64,000 nt of DNA, from contig NZ_CP051680.1 of the NCBI RefSeq assembly GCF_012849095.1, forward strand, positions 2,914,001-2,978,000. Direction: 5' to 3'. The stretch is from Cohnella herbarum (GTDB lineage Bacteria > Bacillota > Bacilli > Paenibacillales > Paenibacillaceae). Position numbers and translations under genes: made by a program. Positions within the stretch are counted from its first letter, which is position 1; every line of letters starts with the position of its first letter. Shown piece by piece: positions 45,627 through 55,159 of the stretch. The notes beneath the pieces were generated by a model, which worked only from the letters and a program-made list of their open reading frames with translations, was not told where the DNA came from and did no database searches.

Positions 45627-45675
45627 GTATCATACATTATTTTCTATAAAAAAACGCTTCCAATCTTAACACATA

Positions 45676-48600
45676 TTACTGAACTTGAATGTAATCGAGG
45701 TTAATCCAACCTGTATCGCCTGTTTCATATTTGTAAGTAATGGTATTGACTCCTGCGTTCAAAGCCAACACTTCGGTCTGATTGCCCCACGTATCCCAGT
45801 TCGTTAGCCTTGGGAAGCTAGATTGCTTGATTTTTGTTCCGTTCACGTAAACGCTCACAGTGGATGGATTGTTCTGGGCGTTTGCATAACGAGCCGTTAC
45901 GTTATAATTCCCTGCGGTTGCATTGGTTACGCTGAATGTCGTGGTGGCGCCCAAGGTCACGTATCCGTCCACGAATCCGCTTCCGGTATATCCCGGGTGA
46001 TCCGTATTGATTTTGGCGCCGCCCGAAAGCTGCGCCGATTCCGCTTCAAACTTAACGGGGTCCAGAGAAATATTGTCGAGATTAACCCAACCCGTATCAC
46101 CGGAATCGTATTTGTAGGCAATCGTATTCGTCCCGGCATTGAGCGTCAACACTTCCCATTGAGTGCCCCACGTATCCCAGTTCGCGAGTCTTGGGAAGCT
46201 TGATTGTTTGATTTTCGTTCCGTTCACGTAAAGGCTTGCGGTCGACGGATTGTTCTGCGCGTTCGCATATCGAGCGGTCACTCGATAACTGCCCGCGGTC
46301 GCGACGTTCACGCTGAAAGTTGTGGTCGCTCCGGATAGCCAGTAACCGTCGACGAATCCCGATCCCGTATATCCCGGATGATCATTGTTGACTTTCGCGC
46401 CGCCCGACAATTGAGCGCTTTCCGCTTCATACGTGCCTGTTCCTGTGCCCGAACCATCCAAGGTGGAACTACGATACTGATCCGGAGTCGTTCCCGGTCT
46501 CACCAGCACGATAGTTTCCCCTGCCGTGGTGTTAAAGCTAAGCAAGGAACCGGAAAGCGTCTGGCTCTGCACGCCATTTCGATACAGCACGACATTCGTT
46601 GACCATGGGTTTCTGACGCGGGCTGTATTTCCAAGCTTCGATTCGATTTCGACATACTGGATATCCCCAGATTTCATGGAGGAGGAAACCTCGAACCCGT
46701 CTTTGGCAAGCAACTTGTATTTGGCGTCCCACGCCGTCGGCCAAGCAGGGAAAACGCGAATCACCGGATCTCCTACAGGCGTTGGGCTAAGGCTTTGACT
46801 AAGTGCTTCCTGAAGCGCGGCGGCAAACGTTCCGTAGCCTTCCGCGGAGTAATAATCTCCTTGGTCAAAAAGCAGGTTCGGGTAAACGCCATTAGTACTG
46901 AACACACCAAACTGCGTATTTAAAATCTTATCCATATCTTGCGCCCGCCCAAGTTTAGCGGCGTCCACGTGAAAGCGGCTAGATCCGTTCCTATCGATGA
47001 ATTGATTTTGAACTTGATTGAAGTATCCCGGAGAATGGAGATAAGTATTCAGCGCGATTGCCCAATCCCCGTTATCCAGGCCCTGATCCCTCGTTTCCAA
47101 ATTCAGCACGTCATACTTTTCAAGCATCTTAAAGATCGGACTTTCCGTTCCGTGCAGATCCCTAATAAAGTATGAAGGCTGCAGCCCCTGTGCCCAGGCG
47201 GGCTGAGTAGTCGCGAGTTGAGAAGCAAGCGACGAATTCGTACTCCCCGCCCACAGGGCGCCTGCGTCCGTGCGCAACGGATATCTCGCGAGATTATCGC
47301 GGCGATCCACCCATTGCGGGCGCAAATTGGCGTCGACTCCGAGCAGGGTTGAAGCCTCGATTACAGCCGCAAAGACGCCCCTAGCCATGGCCAAATCATC
47401 GATGACGTCTTTACCGGCCCAAATATGCTCGTGAAGGTTTGTATTGTAGAAATGATATTTTCCGTCGACCTCTTTCCTTAAGCCTTCATAAGTGCGGTAA
47501 AGCTCCGCCGCGCCTTTGATAAAGGGATAGGCTTTATCCCGCAACCAGTCAAGATCTTTAGTGTAATGATAGATTTGCCAGTAATACTCCGCGGTTTCCT
47601 GCGTAGCCATCATGGTATGCGATACATAACTCGCTTGATTATTAGCGCCGAATATGTTCCAATTCCATACCGGGAGAAATCTATTTCTCTCCATCGTCAT
47701 ATTAGTGAAGTCTTGTGAACGAGTGCTGGTATTAAAATTGTAATACTGCTGTACGGAAGCGGCAATATTACTCGGCAGCGTTTCCCAGCCAAGGACGCCG
47801 GCTGTCTCCCCGATAAAGATTCCCTCGCTGCCCCACATTTGATCCGCGGCGGTAACATATTGCTGGTAACTTCTCTCCCGCATTTTAAACATCGGATCCA
47901 TCAATTCCATGTGGTTGGCTGCAATCAAAGGCTGATACAAGGAATCCTGATTCCAGTTCCAATAAAAGCTGCCCCAATCCCGACGATCCTCCTCGCCGAT
48001 CCAGATCCCTCCGTTATATTTGGAAGGAAAGTTTCCTCTGTTAGAAATGGCAGCCAAGTACATGTAATAGTTGCGTCGTTGTTCAAAATCCTTCTTCGAA
48101 GGCAAATAGATGTATGATTTATCCCAGAAGTCGCTCCACCACCCCTGACCTGAGGCATAGATGCTGCTATAGGTCGGGGAATTCACGGCGTTCGCGATCG
48201 CGTTGGCTTTCACGTTCACCGATTGACTCATGGTGGAGTCTCCCCCGATGATGACGGTGAATGTGCCGCTTTGCGCGGGCAAATTCAGCCGAAGGGCTTG
48301 ACGGGAGCCAACCGTGCTATTGGTAACCGATGAAGCATTTCTGCCTTGCACGGTTGCCGCAACGGCCGTGCGATTGTAATGATTATTAACCGCTATGCCT
48401 GTACTGCTTGGTTCCTGAATTAATTGTTCCAGTACGACCGTCTTATTATCTGAATGCGTGGTGAGCGTGGAAACCGCGGAATGTGGCCCCCATACTTGGT
48501 TCGCATTGCGCAGCATGGCGAGATCGACGGTGATCGCTTTAGGCGTAGCGCGATTATCCGTTATTTGGATCGCGATGGCATCCGAATTCATATTCGCGAT

Positions 48601-49119
48601 TACATTGATAGCAACTCCGGCACCGTTAATGCTCAATTTGCCGTCATACAAGGACAAACGTTGTGTCGTTGCACTATTAAAAACCGTATCCGCCCCTAAA
48701 CCGACATGAATACGTCCCAAGGCGCCGCCACCCGAATTGGTATGATCTTTGGAAACGGAAGAGGCATCGTTGAACATGAAGGAATCCGTATGATTCAATT
48801 GCATGACAAGCGTATTGCTGTTACTCTGCCAAATGGGCCCGCCGAACCTGCCGTTCGCCACGGGCATTCCCTGGGTGCCGCTTGTAATCATTCCAGTGTA
48901 ATTCAGATCGGACCGTCCAATCAGCTCGCTATAATTCGGATTAAAAACGGGGTTTACCGGGTTGCTGAACTCCGGTAAAACAGGAGCTAATGCAGGCGTG
49001 ATTTCCGCATGCGTTTTTGCCGGAAAAATTGTAAGCGCTTGCAATATTGCGAGAATTAGAACCGCCGTCATCGCAACTTGCCATCTTTTCGTTTTCATCT
49101 GCTTCATTAGTCTCCTCAA
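45676..49119 (-). CDS. Secreted GH95-like glycoside hydrolase with two CBM35 domains
   Basis: 1147 residues with a signal peptide cleaved near residue 38 (KTHA). An N-terminal beta-sandwich (to about 340) is followed by an (alpha/alpha)6-barrel: GGIWIGEEDRRDWGSFYWNW, then DNGDWAIALNTY and PAWPTAWDAKYKLLAKDGF. This is the general layout of GH95-type alpha-L-fucosidases/galactosidases, but similarity to the true GH95 at 60871 is low, so the exact family is open. Two nearly equal CBM35 domains (897-1023, 1024-1147) end it. It follows two permease genes in the same direction and is probably exported to release the sugar that the operon imports. Confidence 0.8.
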   Translation of the reverse strand: MRRLMKQMKTKRWQVAMTAVLILAILQALTIFPAKTHAEITPALAPVLPEFSNPVNPVFNPNYSELIGRSDLNYTGMITSGTQGMPVANGRFGGPIWQSNSNTLVMQLNHTDSFMFNDASSVSKDHTNSGGGALGRIHVGLGADTVFNSATTQRLSLYDGKLSINGAGVAINVIANMNSDAIAIQITDNRATPKAITVDLAMLRNANQVWGPHSAVSTLTTHSDNKTVVLEQLIQEPSSTGIAVNNHYNRTAVAATVQGRNASSVTNSTVGSRQALRLNLPAQSGTFTVIIGGDSTMSQSVNVKANAIANAVNSPTYSSIYASGQGWWSDFWDKSYIYLPSKKDFEQRRNYYMYLAAISNRGNFPSKYNGGIWIGEEDRRDWGSFYWNWNQDSLYQPLIAANHMELMDPMFKMRERSYQQYVTAADQMWGSEGIFIGETAGVLGWETLPSNIAASVQQYYNFNTSTRSQDFTNMTMERNRFLPVWNWNIFGANNQASYVSHTMMATQETAEYYWQIYHYTKDLDWLRDKAYPFIKGAAELYRTYEGLRKEVDGKYHFYNTNLHEHIWAGKDVIDDLAMARGVFAAVIEASTLLGVDANLRPQWVDRRDNLARYPLRTDAGALWAGSTNSSLASQLATTQPAWAQGLQPSYFIRDLHGTESPIFKMLEKYDVLNLETRDQGLDNGDWAIALNTYLHSPGYFNQVQNQFIDRNGSSRFHVDAAKLGRAQDMDKILNTQFGVFSTNGVYPNLLFDQGDYYSAEGYGTFAAALQEALSQSLSPTPVGDPVIRVFPAWPTAWDAKYKLLAKDGFEVSSSMKSGDIQYVEIESKLGNTARVRNPWSTNVVLYRNGVQSQTLSGSLLSFNTTAGETIVLVRPGTTPDQYRSSTLDGSGTGTGTYEAESAQLSGGAKVNNDHPGYTGSGFVDGYWLSGATTTFSVNVATAGSYRVTARYANAQNNPSTASLYVNGTKIKQSSFPRLANWDTWGTQWEVLTLNAGTNTIAYKYDSGDTGWVNLDNISLDPVKFEAESAQLSGGAKINTDHPGYTGSGFVDGYVTLGATTTFSVTNATAGNYNVTARYANAQNNPSTVSVYVNGTKIKQSSFPRLTNWDTWGNQTEVLALNAGVNTITYKYETGDTGWINLDYIQVQ
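45679..46431 (-). repeat. Tandem duplicated CBM35 coding segments
   Basis: Two units of about 125 codons (46051-46431 and 45679-46050) share most residues, including EAESAQLSGGAK, HPGYTGSGFVDGY and RYANAQNNPST. They are close to each other in DNA too, pointing to recent duplication. Confidence 0.85.
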
Positions 49120-49204
49120 AATAGATTGAATTGCTTCTCAAACCGAAGACTTTCGGGAAAACCACCCCCTCTCCTTAAGAAATAATGTCGATTAAAAACG
49201 AATT

Positions 49205-50029
49205 TTAACCTTTTACCGACCCGCTCGTCATACCGCTAATGATGAAACGTTGGCCGAGCAAGTAAACGATAATGACAGGCAATATCGTGAGAATGATATC
49301 CGCGCTAACCAAATTCCAAGATTGCTGAAACTGCCCGAAGAAATTATAAACGGCCAATGTCATCGGCCACTTATCCGCACTGTTCAAATAATAGAGCGGC
49401 AGTAGAAACTCGTTCCAAGTATTTAAAAAGGATAGAATGAACACGGTTACCGCCGCAGGTCGAAGCACAGGGAAAATAACCGAAAAGAACAGTCGCTTAG
49501 GTCCGCATCCATCGATAATGCCAGCCTCATCGAGTTCTCGAGGAACGCCGCCGATAAATCCGTACAATATAAAAATGCTAAATGGAATTTGCGTGACTGA
49601 ATATAACACGATGATTCCGGCTTTCGTATTCATCAAATGCGTCCACTTCATCACATCGATTAAAGTAAAATAGTTAAGCGGCAAGGCGATGCCCATGATT
49701 ATAAAAAAGTAGAGGAAGCGGTTAAATTTCATCTTGTTTCGTGCTAGCGCAAAGGCCGCCGTTGCAGAAACAAGAATGCAGAGCATTGACGATATCCCGG
49801 AATAAGAAACGCTATTCACGAAAGAGCGAACTAGCTTTCCTTTTTCGATTACGGTAACAAAGTTCTCGAATTGAAACATTTGAGGCAGCGAAAAGTTCAT
49901 CGAACTCGCTTCGGGAGCCGTTTTAAACGCATTAATGACGATAAGCAAAATCGGGGTAATGGCCATTAAACTAATGATCCATATCGCTATATTCTGAACT
50001 AGTCTTTTCGTCGCTTTGTTTCTATTCAT
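49205..50029 (-). CDS. Carbohydrate ABC transporter permease, MalG/UgpE type
   Basis: 274 residues from ATG 50029, which overlaps the stop of the upstream permease (ATGA). The longer frame is a shadow. Six membrane helices, EAA-type loop DEAGIIDGCGPKRLFFSVIFP and C-terminal RFIISGMTSGSVKG. It pairs with the MalF-type protein just upstream. Confidence 0.9.
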   Translation of the reverse strand: MNRNKATKRLVQNIAIWIISLMAITPILLIVINAFKTAPEASSMNFSLPQMFQFENFVTVIEKGKLVRSFVNSVSYSGISSMLCILVSATAAFALARNKMKFNRFLYFFIIMGIALPLNYFTLIDVMKWTHLMNTKAGIIVLYSVTQIPFSIFILYGFIGGVPRELDEAGIIDGCGPKRLFFSVIFPVLRPAAVTVFILSFLNTWNEFLLPLYYLNSADKWPMTLAVYNFFGQFQQSWNLVSADIILTILPVIIVYLLGQRFIISGMTSGSVKG

Positions 50030-50898
50030 CCGTTTTGTTCCTCTCTTGACATCAGCTTGATGGCGAAGTAGCCTAAAATCGTCATAATGAGGAACAACAC
50101 GGTAATTAAAGCTGTTCCTACGCCATAGCTCCCGAGCGTAAACTGACTGAACACCTGCGTATATACAACATCCGTCGCGTATCCGGGTCCCCCGTTGGTA
50201 AGGACATATACGGTATCGAATATTTTGAGTCCATACAGAAGGTTTAATACAGTAGTCACCATAAGAGCCGGCATAAGTAGCGGAACGGTAATGAACCTGA
50301 ACTTCTTCCACGCGCCTGCTCCATCGATATCCGCAGCTTCGTAATAACTATGGGAGATTGCTTGAATACCAGCCAATAAAATAACCATAATATACCCTGC
50401 GCCTTTCCAGACATCGACCGCGATAATCGATTTGAATGCCCAATTCACGTCGGTTAGCCAATGCTGAGTCCATTGGTTCAAGCCTAATGCCCTTAATACT
50501 TCGTTAATCAAGCCGTATTCCGGATTGAAAATGGACTTAAAAATAATGCCGACGACAAGCATCGGGATGATGGCAGGCAAAAATAGAATAACGCGATGAA
50601 AATTTTTAAGCCTGATTCCTTTGTTTACTAGAATCGCAAGCAACAGTCCGATCATGGTTTTTAAAACAATCGTGGATATCGTGAAGATTACCGTATTATT
50701 AATGCCGTGCATGTAATTTTCATTGGAAGAAAAAATCGTTTTAAAGTTGTCGAGTCCGATAAAATGAACTTCTCTTGAATAACTGTTCCAATCCGTAAAA
50801 GACAAGTAAATTCCCATCAAACTGGGCACGACAGTAAAAATAATATATATACCTAAAGCAATAGCGATAAAATAAAACGGATAAATTTTCCTAGTCAT
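50026..50898 (-). CDS. Carbohydrate ABC transporter permease, MalF/UgpA type
   Basis: 290 residues with six transmembrane segments, EAA loop EAADIDGAGAWKKFRFITVP and YVLTNGGPGYATDVVYTQVF in the last periplasm-side loop. It follows the binding-protein gene after a strong stem-loop and is translationally coupled to the MalG-type partner. Confidence 0.9.
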   Translation of the reverse strand: MTRKIYPFYFIAIALGIYIIFTVVPSLMGIYLSFTDWNSYSREVHFIGLDNFKTIFSSNENYMHGINNTVIFTISTIVLKTMIGLLLAILVNKGIRLKNFHRVILFLPAIIPMLVVGIIFKSIFNPEYGLINEVLRALGLNQWTQHWLTDVNWAFKSIIAVDVWKGAGYIMVILLAGIQAISHSYYEAADIDGAGAWKKFRFITVPLLMPALMVTTVLNLLYGLKIFDTVYVLTNGGPGYATDVVYTQVFSQFTLGSYGVGTALITVLFLIMTILGYFAIKLMSREEQNG

Positions 50899-50931
50899 TG
50901 TTCATTCCCCGATTTCTTCCGGCACTTAGTA

Positions 50932-50975
50932 AAACGGAGGCTCGATAATAATCAAACTCTTATCGAGCCCCGTTT
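50932..50975 (-). other. Intercistronic stem-loop between binding protein and permease
   Basis: aaacgg(a)ggctcgataa pairs with ttatcgagcc(c)cgttt: 16 bp with one mismatch around an 11-base loop. It lies in the 91-base gap with only a weak T-stretch, so partial termination or 3'-end protection is likely. Confidence 0.7.
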
Positions 50976-50989
50976 CATTTCGTTATGCC

Positions 50990-52363
50990 TTATTTCCAGT
51001 TTGGATCTTTGGCGGTTTTCGCTTGCTGCCCCCGTCTTTTGTCGATGTTCTTCAAGATATCTTTCGGAGATATCTGCTTGCTCATCATGGCAGCCATATC
51101 CTTGCCGATATCCATCCACTGCGGATTTAGATAATTGACGGCCGTCTGATAGACCGTTCCTGATTTTTTTCCATAGGTTTCAAAGAACGCGTTTTGTTCA
51201 GCCGTAAATTTTGCCTTAACGCCTGGAAAATTAAGCGTCGTGAATTTGGCCTCGTTATCAAGCAAGTATTGAAGGTTATCAGGTTGCGTGAGAAAATCGA
51301 AATATTGTTTTGCTTCATCCATATGTTTAGAGTTGCTCGAAATAAATTTACTAGGTGCGCCAGGGCTTATATTAAGGCCCTGGTTGTCAAGCAAAGGGAT
51401 TGGAAAGAAACCATAATCGGAAGCGCTGCTACCCGGTACTGCATTTTCGATTTGCGCAGGCAGACCAATACCGTAAACCGTCATAGCGTATTTGCCGCTA
51501 GCCATATTCTTTTCCGTATCGGCGTACGTATTGGAAAAGGCATTTTCGCCGAAATATCCTTTTTGCGCCAGTTCATTAAATTGAGTAAGAGATTGCTCCA
51601 AAACGGAAGCGTTGGCGAAAGTTTCTTGATTGTTATTTAGTTTGTCGGCAAGTCCTGGGGCTAATTCTTCGTACCTTACCCCTAATTCAGGAAACCAGAG
51701 CACATGATGCCAACCGTCTGAAACCGGTTCGTAAATCGGCGTTACTCCGGAAGCTTTAATCGCTTCGGAAACCTTCAAGAATTCTTCATAGGATGTAGGA
51801 ACGCTTAATCCAAGTTGCTCGAAGATTTTCTTGTTATAGACAATGACCCAACTTGAGCTCGGATCCCATATCGTAAGGCCGTAGACTTTGGATTTCCAAG
51901 TCGATTGTTCCACGAAAAGGGGATCTTCCCGTTTCACCCATTCCTCGTTGGTCAAATCGGCCGCGTTATTCTCCACGTCGTAAAGTGGGCCTAAGTCGAA
52001 CTTACCGCTTTGTCCGCCGAAAATGTCGGGCGCTTCGCCTGCGGCCATCTTAGCTTTTAGTACGTTAAGATATTGATCGGCCGGTACGATTTGGTAGTCG
52101 ATGTGAATGCCAGTTTGCTCTTCGAATTTCTCGGCCAGCTTCATTTCCGGATCTTTAATCCAGTCCTGGCTTGCTAAATAAGATAAAGTTACATCTTTCT
52201 TTTCCGGAGTTGCACTTTCCGTTTCGCTTGCCTGAGCGCTCTCCTGACTTGGAGCAGTGCCCTCGGAAGCTTGCGGGGAATTATTATTGCCGGAATTGCC
52301 GCAGGCGGATAGCATTGTGCCTACAAGAACCAAACCTAACAAGATACTCAACAGTTTCTTCAT
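50990..52363 (-). CDS. Sugar-binding lipoprotein, MalE/UgpB type
   Basis: 457 residues from ATG 52363, preceded by AGAGGGATAAAGAGC; the long upstream extension is not coding. Lipoprotein signal ending TMLSAC (C21), then an Asn/Ser/Glu-rich linker to about 55, then the family 1 binding fold (GEAPDIFGGQSGKFD; NMASGKYAMTVYGIGLP). It starts the operon that continues with two permeases and the secreted GH95-like enzyme. It is divergent from a kinase/regulator pair (52551-55154), the probable sensor of its ligand. Confidence 0.9.
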   Translation of the reverse strand: MKKLLSILLGLVLVGTMLSACGNSGNNNSPQASEGTAPSQESAQASETESATPEKKDVTLSYLASQDWIKDPEMKLAEKFEEQTGIHIDYQIVPADQYLNVLKAKMAAGEAPDIFGGQSGKFDLGPLYDVENNAADLTNEEWVKREDPLFVEQSTWKSKVYGLTIWDPSSSWVIVYNKKIFEQLGLSVPTSYEEFLKVSEAIKASGVTPIYEPVSDGWHHVLWFPELGVRYEELAPGLADKLNNNQETFANASVLEQSLTQFNELAQKGYFGENAFSNTYADTEKNMASGKYAMTVYGIGLPAQIENAVPGSSASDYGFFPIPLLDNQGLNISPGAPSKFISSNSKHMDEAKQYFDFLTQPDNLQYLLDNEAKFTTLNFPGVKAKFTAEQNAFFETYGKKSGTVYQTAVNYLNPQWMDIGKDMAAMMSKQISPKDILKNIDKRRGQQAKTAKDPNWK

Positions 52364-52386
52364 GCTCTTTATCCCTCTTTTCATTT

Positions 52387-52420
52387 TGTAAACGCATTCA
52401 AATGATACTGTTTCATTATA
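52387..52420 (-). promoter_or_regulatory. cre site and -10 upstream of binding-protein operon
   Basis: TGTAAACGCATTCA (52387-52400, + strand, preceded by T) fits WTGNAANCGNWWNCA fully. On the minus strand a TATAAT -10 lies about 13 bases upstream of it. No -35 is seen, so an activator, probably the divergent YesN-type regulator, is expected. Confidence 0.6.
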
Positions 52421-52550
52421 GTAAAGCGCTCTCAATCGCTCCATGCAGATGTTTGTGTGATTTTTTGTACTTTTTTTCCGAGGGTTGACAATTGATTCGA
52501 GAACCATGCAAAATGAAAAGCAACTATAAGACGATAGGAACGGGAGACAT

Positions 52551-54377
52551 ATGTATATACTAAGGAAACCGCGTTCCATCCGCTCGATATTATTTTTGAC
52601 CTACTCGGCAATTATCATTATCGGAATCGCAATTCTGTTTGTCCTGTTTTATTCATGGGCATATAACTTATTACGAACCAAAGCGCTTAGTTCCATTTCC
52701 GAATTATCGGGAACCCTTCAGAAGCAAATGGACTCCGAGATACAAAAATTAGACTCCGTATCCGTCAGCATCCTTTATTCCAATCTAATCACGGACCGCA
52801 TTTCAGTATATGATGAACCGAATGTAGACCCGTCTTCCCCCGCTTCTTCCGATCGCATCAGTAAACCGAATACCGATTTATATGACATCCTTGTCGCGCT
52901 TGTCGGCCCATCTTATCCGGTCCAACAAGTGTATCTTCATCTAAACTCCGGCGCATCGATCGGGGTCGGTTTCGATAACAGCCAGAAAAAAATCGAAATC
53001 GCGAAAGAACCTTGGTTCGAAACGGTGAACAACAATAAAAAATCAAAACCTTTTTCCCTTATCCTCACCAAAGATCGCTCTTTGAATCCAGGCGTCTCCG
53101 TCTCTTTGTTCCGCTTTTTTTCCGATAAATATAACGCGCCCAAAGGCATTGTCGAAGTGAAACAGAACTTTAACAAAGTGTTCAGCGGAGTGATTCAGCA
53201 AGCCAAAAATAATCCTTCTCTCGAGAAAATCATTATCTATTCTCAAGAAGGCGAAATCATATTTCCGCTAGAATCCGCGGAAGAAGATCGACAATTCGTA
53301 GATGACATTTTAAAAAACCCGAGCAACCATTTTTCGGCTGATCATCGGACTTATATTGCCGATTCAGCTAAGAAAGACAAAGTTCTGCTCACGATTAAAC
53401 ATTCCGATTTCACTAACTGGAACATAGCTGTAATGATTTCCAATAAAACCCTGCTTTCCCCTTTGAACAAATTTACAAGATTGGCCATCGCGGCGACGCT
53501 TATTATTTTAGCTTTTCTAATAATGCTTTCTTTCTTGGCATCTAAGAAAATCACGCATCCCCTAAACAAGCTGAACAAAACGATAAAATCCATCAGTTTG
53601 GAAACGCTCATTTCCGGTAACGCCGTCGAACTGAATAGCGGCATGAACGAATGGGACAAACTCAACTTTTCGTTCTTGAAAATGAATGCCAGGTTGAAGG
53701 AGTCATTCGATCAATTGCTGCTTTCCCGCACTCAAGAGCTTCAATCCAAAATGACGGCTCTTCAATCCCAAATGAATCCGCATTTCCTGTATAATTCGTT
53801 AGCGACGATAAGCGCTATGGCCTATGAGCGGACTTATGAAGAAATCATTGTCATGTGCGAAAACTTGTCCGATATGATGAGATATATCGCCGCGGACGAA
53901 TCTTCGATGGTGGAAATCCAAACGGAGATCGATTATACCGAAATGTACTTAACGTGCATGAAGCTCCGTTATGGAACGATGATATCTAGCACGATTGATG
54001 TGGATGCATCGATACGAAATTATAAAATTCCTAAACTCATGATTCAGCCTCTCGTCGAAAACGCCATTAAATACAGTACGAAAATAAGCCCTCCTTGGAA
54101 CATTACGATTCGGGGTTCAACTGACCAAAATCGTTGGATAATCGAGGTTATGGATAACGGGCCTGGCTTTGACGACCATGAATTGTCGCGTTTCTATGAG
54201 AAGGTTAACGAGATGGAACAGCTTAATGTACTTCCCGCGCTGAAACTTCATGGGATGGGACTGCTCAATATTTACACTCGACTGAAATTGCATTACGGCA
54301 ACCTCATGTATTTCGACATTCGGAATATTCCTGACCTTGGCGCCAAAGTGACGATCGGCGGTCCTATAAAACTATAA
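52551..54377 (+). CDS. YesM-type sensor histidine kinase
   Basis: 608 residues: helices near 12-38 and 308-330 enclose an extracellular sensor; HAMP; ALQSQMNPHFLYNS with phosphoacceptor H411; HATPase with VMDNGPGFDDHE. CGGGAG precedes the ATG. It is divergent from the binding-protein operon and 18 bases upstream of its response-regulator gene. It is the only kinase in the window on the plus strand. Confidence 0.9.
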   Translation: MYILRKPRSIRSILFLTYSAIIIIGIAILFVLFYSWAYNLLRTKALSSISELSGTLQKQMDSEIQKLDSVSVSILYSNLITDRISVYDEPNVDPSSPASSDRISKPNTDLYDILVALVGPSYPVQQVYLHLNSGASIGVGFDNSQKKIEIAKEPWFETVNNNKKSKPFSLILTKDRSLNPGVSVSLFRFFSDKYNAPKGIVEVKQNFNKVFSGVIQQAKNNPSLEKIIIYSQEGEIIFPLESAEEDRQFVDDILKNPSNHFSADHRTYIADSAKKDKVLLTIKHSDFTNWNIAVMISNKTLLSPLNKFTRLAIAATLIILAFLIMLSFLASKKITHPLNKLNKTIKSISLETLISGNAVELNSGMNEWDKLNFSFLKMNARLKESFDQLLLSRTQELQSKMTALQSQMNPHFLYNSLATISAMAYERTYEEIIVMCENLSDMMRYIAADESSMVEIQTEIDYTEMYLTCMKLRYGTMISSTIDVDASIRNYKIPKLMIQPLVENAIKYSTKISPPWNITIRGSTDQNRWIIEVMDNGPGFDDHELSRFYEKVNEMEQLNVLPALKLHGMGLLNIYTRLKLHYGNLMYFDIRNIPDLGAKVTIGGPIKL

Positions 54378-54395
54378 AACAAAGGGTGTGAACCC

Positions 54396-55154
54396 ATGAA
54401 TCCTATTCATTTCATCGTAGCGGAAGATGAGCCGCTCCTTCTAAGAACGCTAGTAAATCAAATACAAAGGGTAGACCCCTTATTTCATATCGTCCACGCT
54501 GCTCCCGATGGGGAAAGCGTGCTTCGATTCATTGAGAACTCGCAAGTACCGGACGTCCTTATAACCGATATCCATATGCCGGTCATGGACGGAATCCATT
54601 TAATCGGCATTATTGAGAAATACTATCCCTCCGTCAAAAAGGTTGTTATTAGCGGCTATAGCGAGTTTGAATATGCTCGACAAGCTTTAAAGAATAACGT
54701 ACTGGACTTTCTGCTTAAACCTGTCAAAAAACAAGACTTGGAGGATTTGCTCTCGAAAATACAGATCCTGATCGAAAGCGAAAGAACGGACTTAAAATCC
54801 CCCATGCTCTTGAAAAATCGACAATACAGTTCGGAAGAAATCGTAAAAACAGTCGCGCAGTTTATTAAAACCAACTATTCTAAGGAATTAAGCCTTGAAG
54901 AAATGGCTAAGCAATTCAACGTGAACGCTCCCCATTTAAGCAAAATCTTCTTGAAATATGCCGGCGAATCGCCATCAAAATATATTATGTCGCTCAGAAT
55001 GAACGAAGCGAAACAATTGCTCTCATTGAAAAAGGAGCTTTCCGTCAAAGAAGTCGGAGAAGCCGTCGGTTATCCCGATCCTTTTTACTTCAGCCGAATC
55101 TTTAAGCAGCATACACGCATGACGCCAACCGATTATAGAAACCGATTAGAATAA
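54396..55154 (+). CDS. YesN-type response regulator, short form
   Basis: 252 residues: receiver (AEDEP, phosphoacceptor D58 in VLITDIHMPV, K near 107) joined by a short linker to an AraC HTH. This is the minimal YesN layout, half the size of the regulators at 26674 and 42121. AAAGGGTG precedes the ATG. It ends 5 bases from the convergent oxidoreductase gene with no visible terminator between. Confidence 0.9.
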   Translation: MNPIHFIVAEDEPLLLRTLVNQIQRVDPLFHIVHAAPDGESVLRFIENSQVPDVLITDIHMPVMDGIHLIGIIEKYYPSVKKVVISGYSEFEYARQALKNNVLDFLLKPVKKQDLEDLLSKIQILIESERTDLKSPMLLKNRQYSSEEIVKTVAQFIKTNYSKELSLEEMAKQFNVNAPHLSKIFLKYAGESPSKYIMSLRMNEAKQLLSLKKELSVKEVGEAVGYPDPFYFSRIFKQHTRMTPTDYRNRLE

Positions 55155-55159
55155 AGACC

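Noticed and set aside
49205..50311. Long form of the permease with about 94 extra N-terminal residues
   Set aside because: The extension overlaps the upstream permease in another frame; the coupled ATG at 50029 is the real start.
50990..52579. Long form of the binding protein
   Set aside because: It would bury the lipoprotein signal; ATG 52363 has the signal directly after it.
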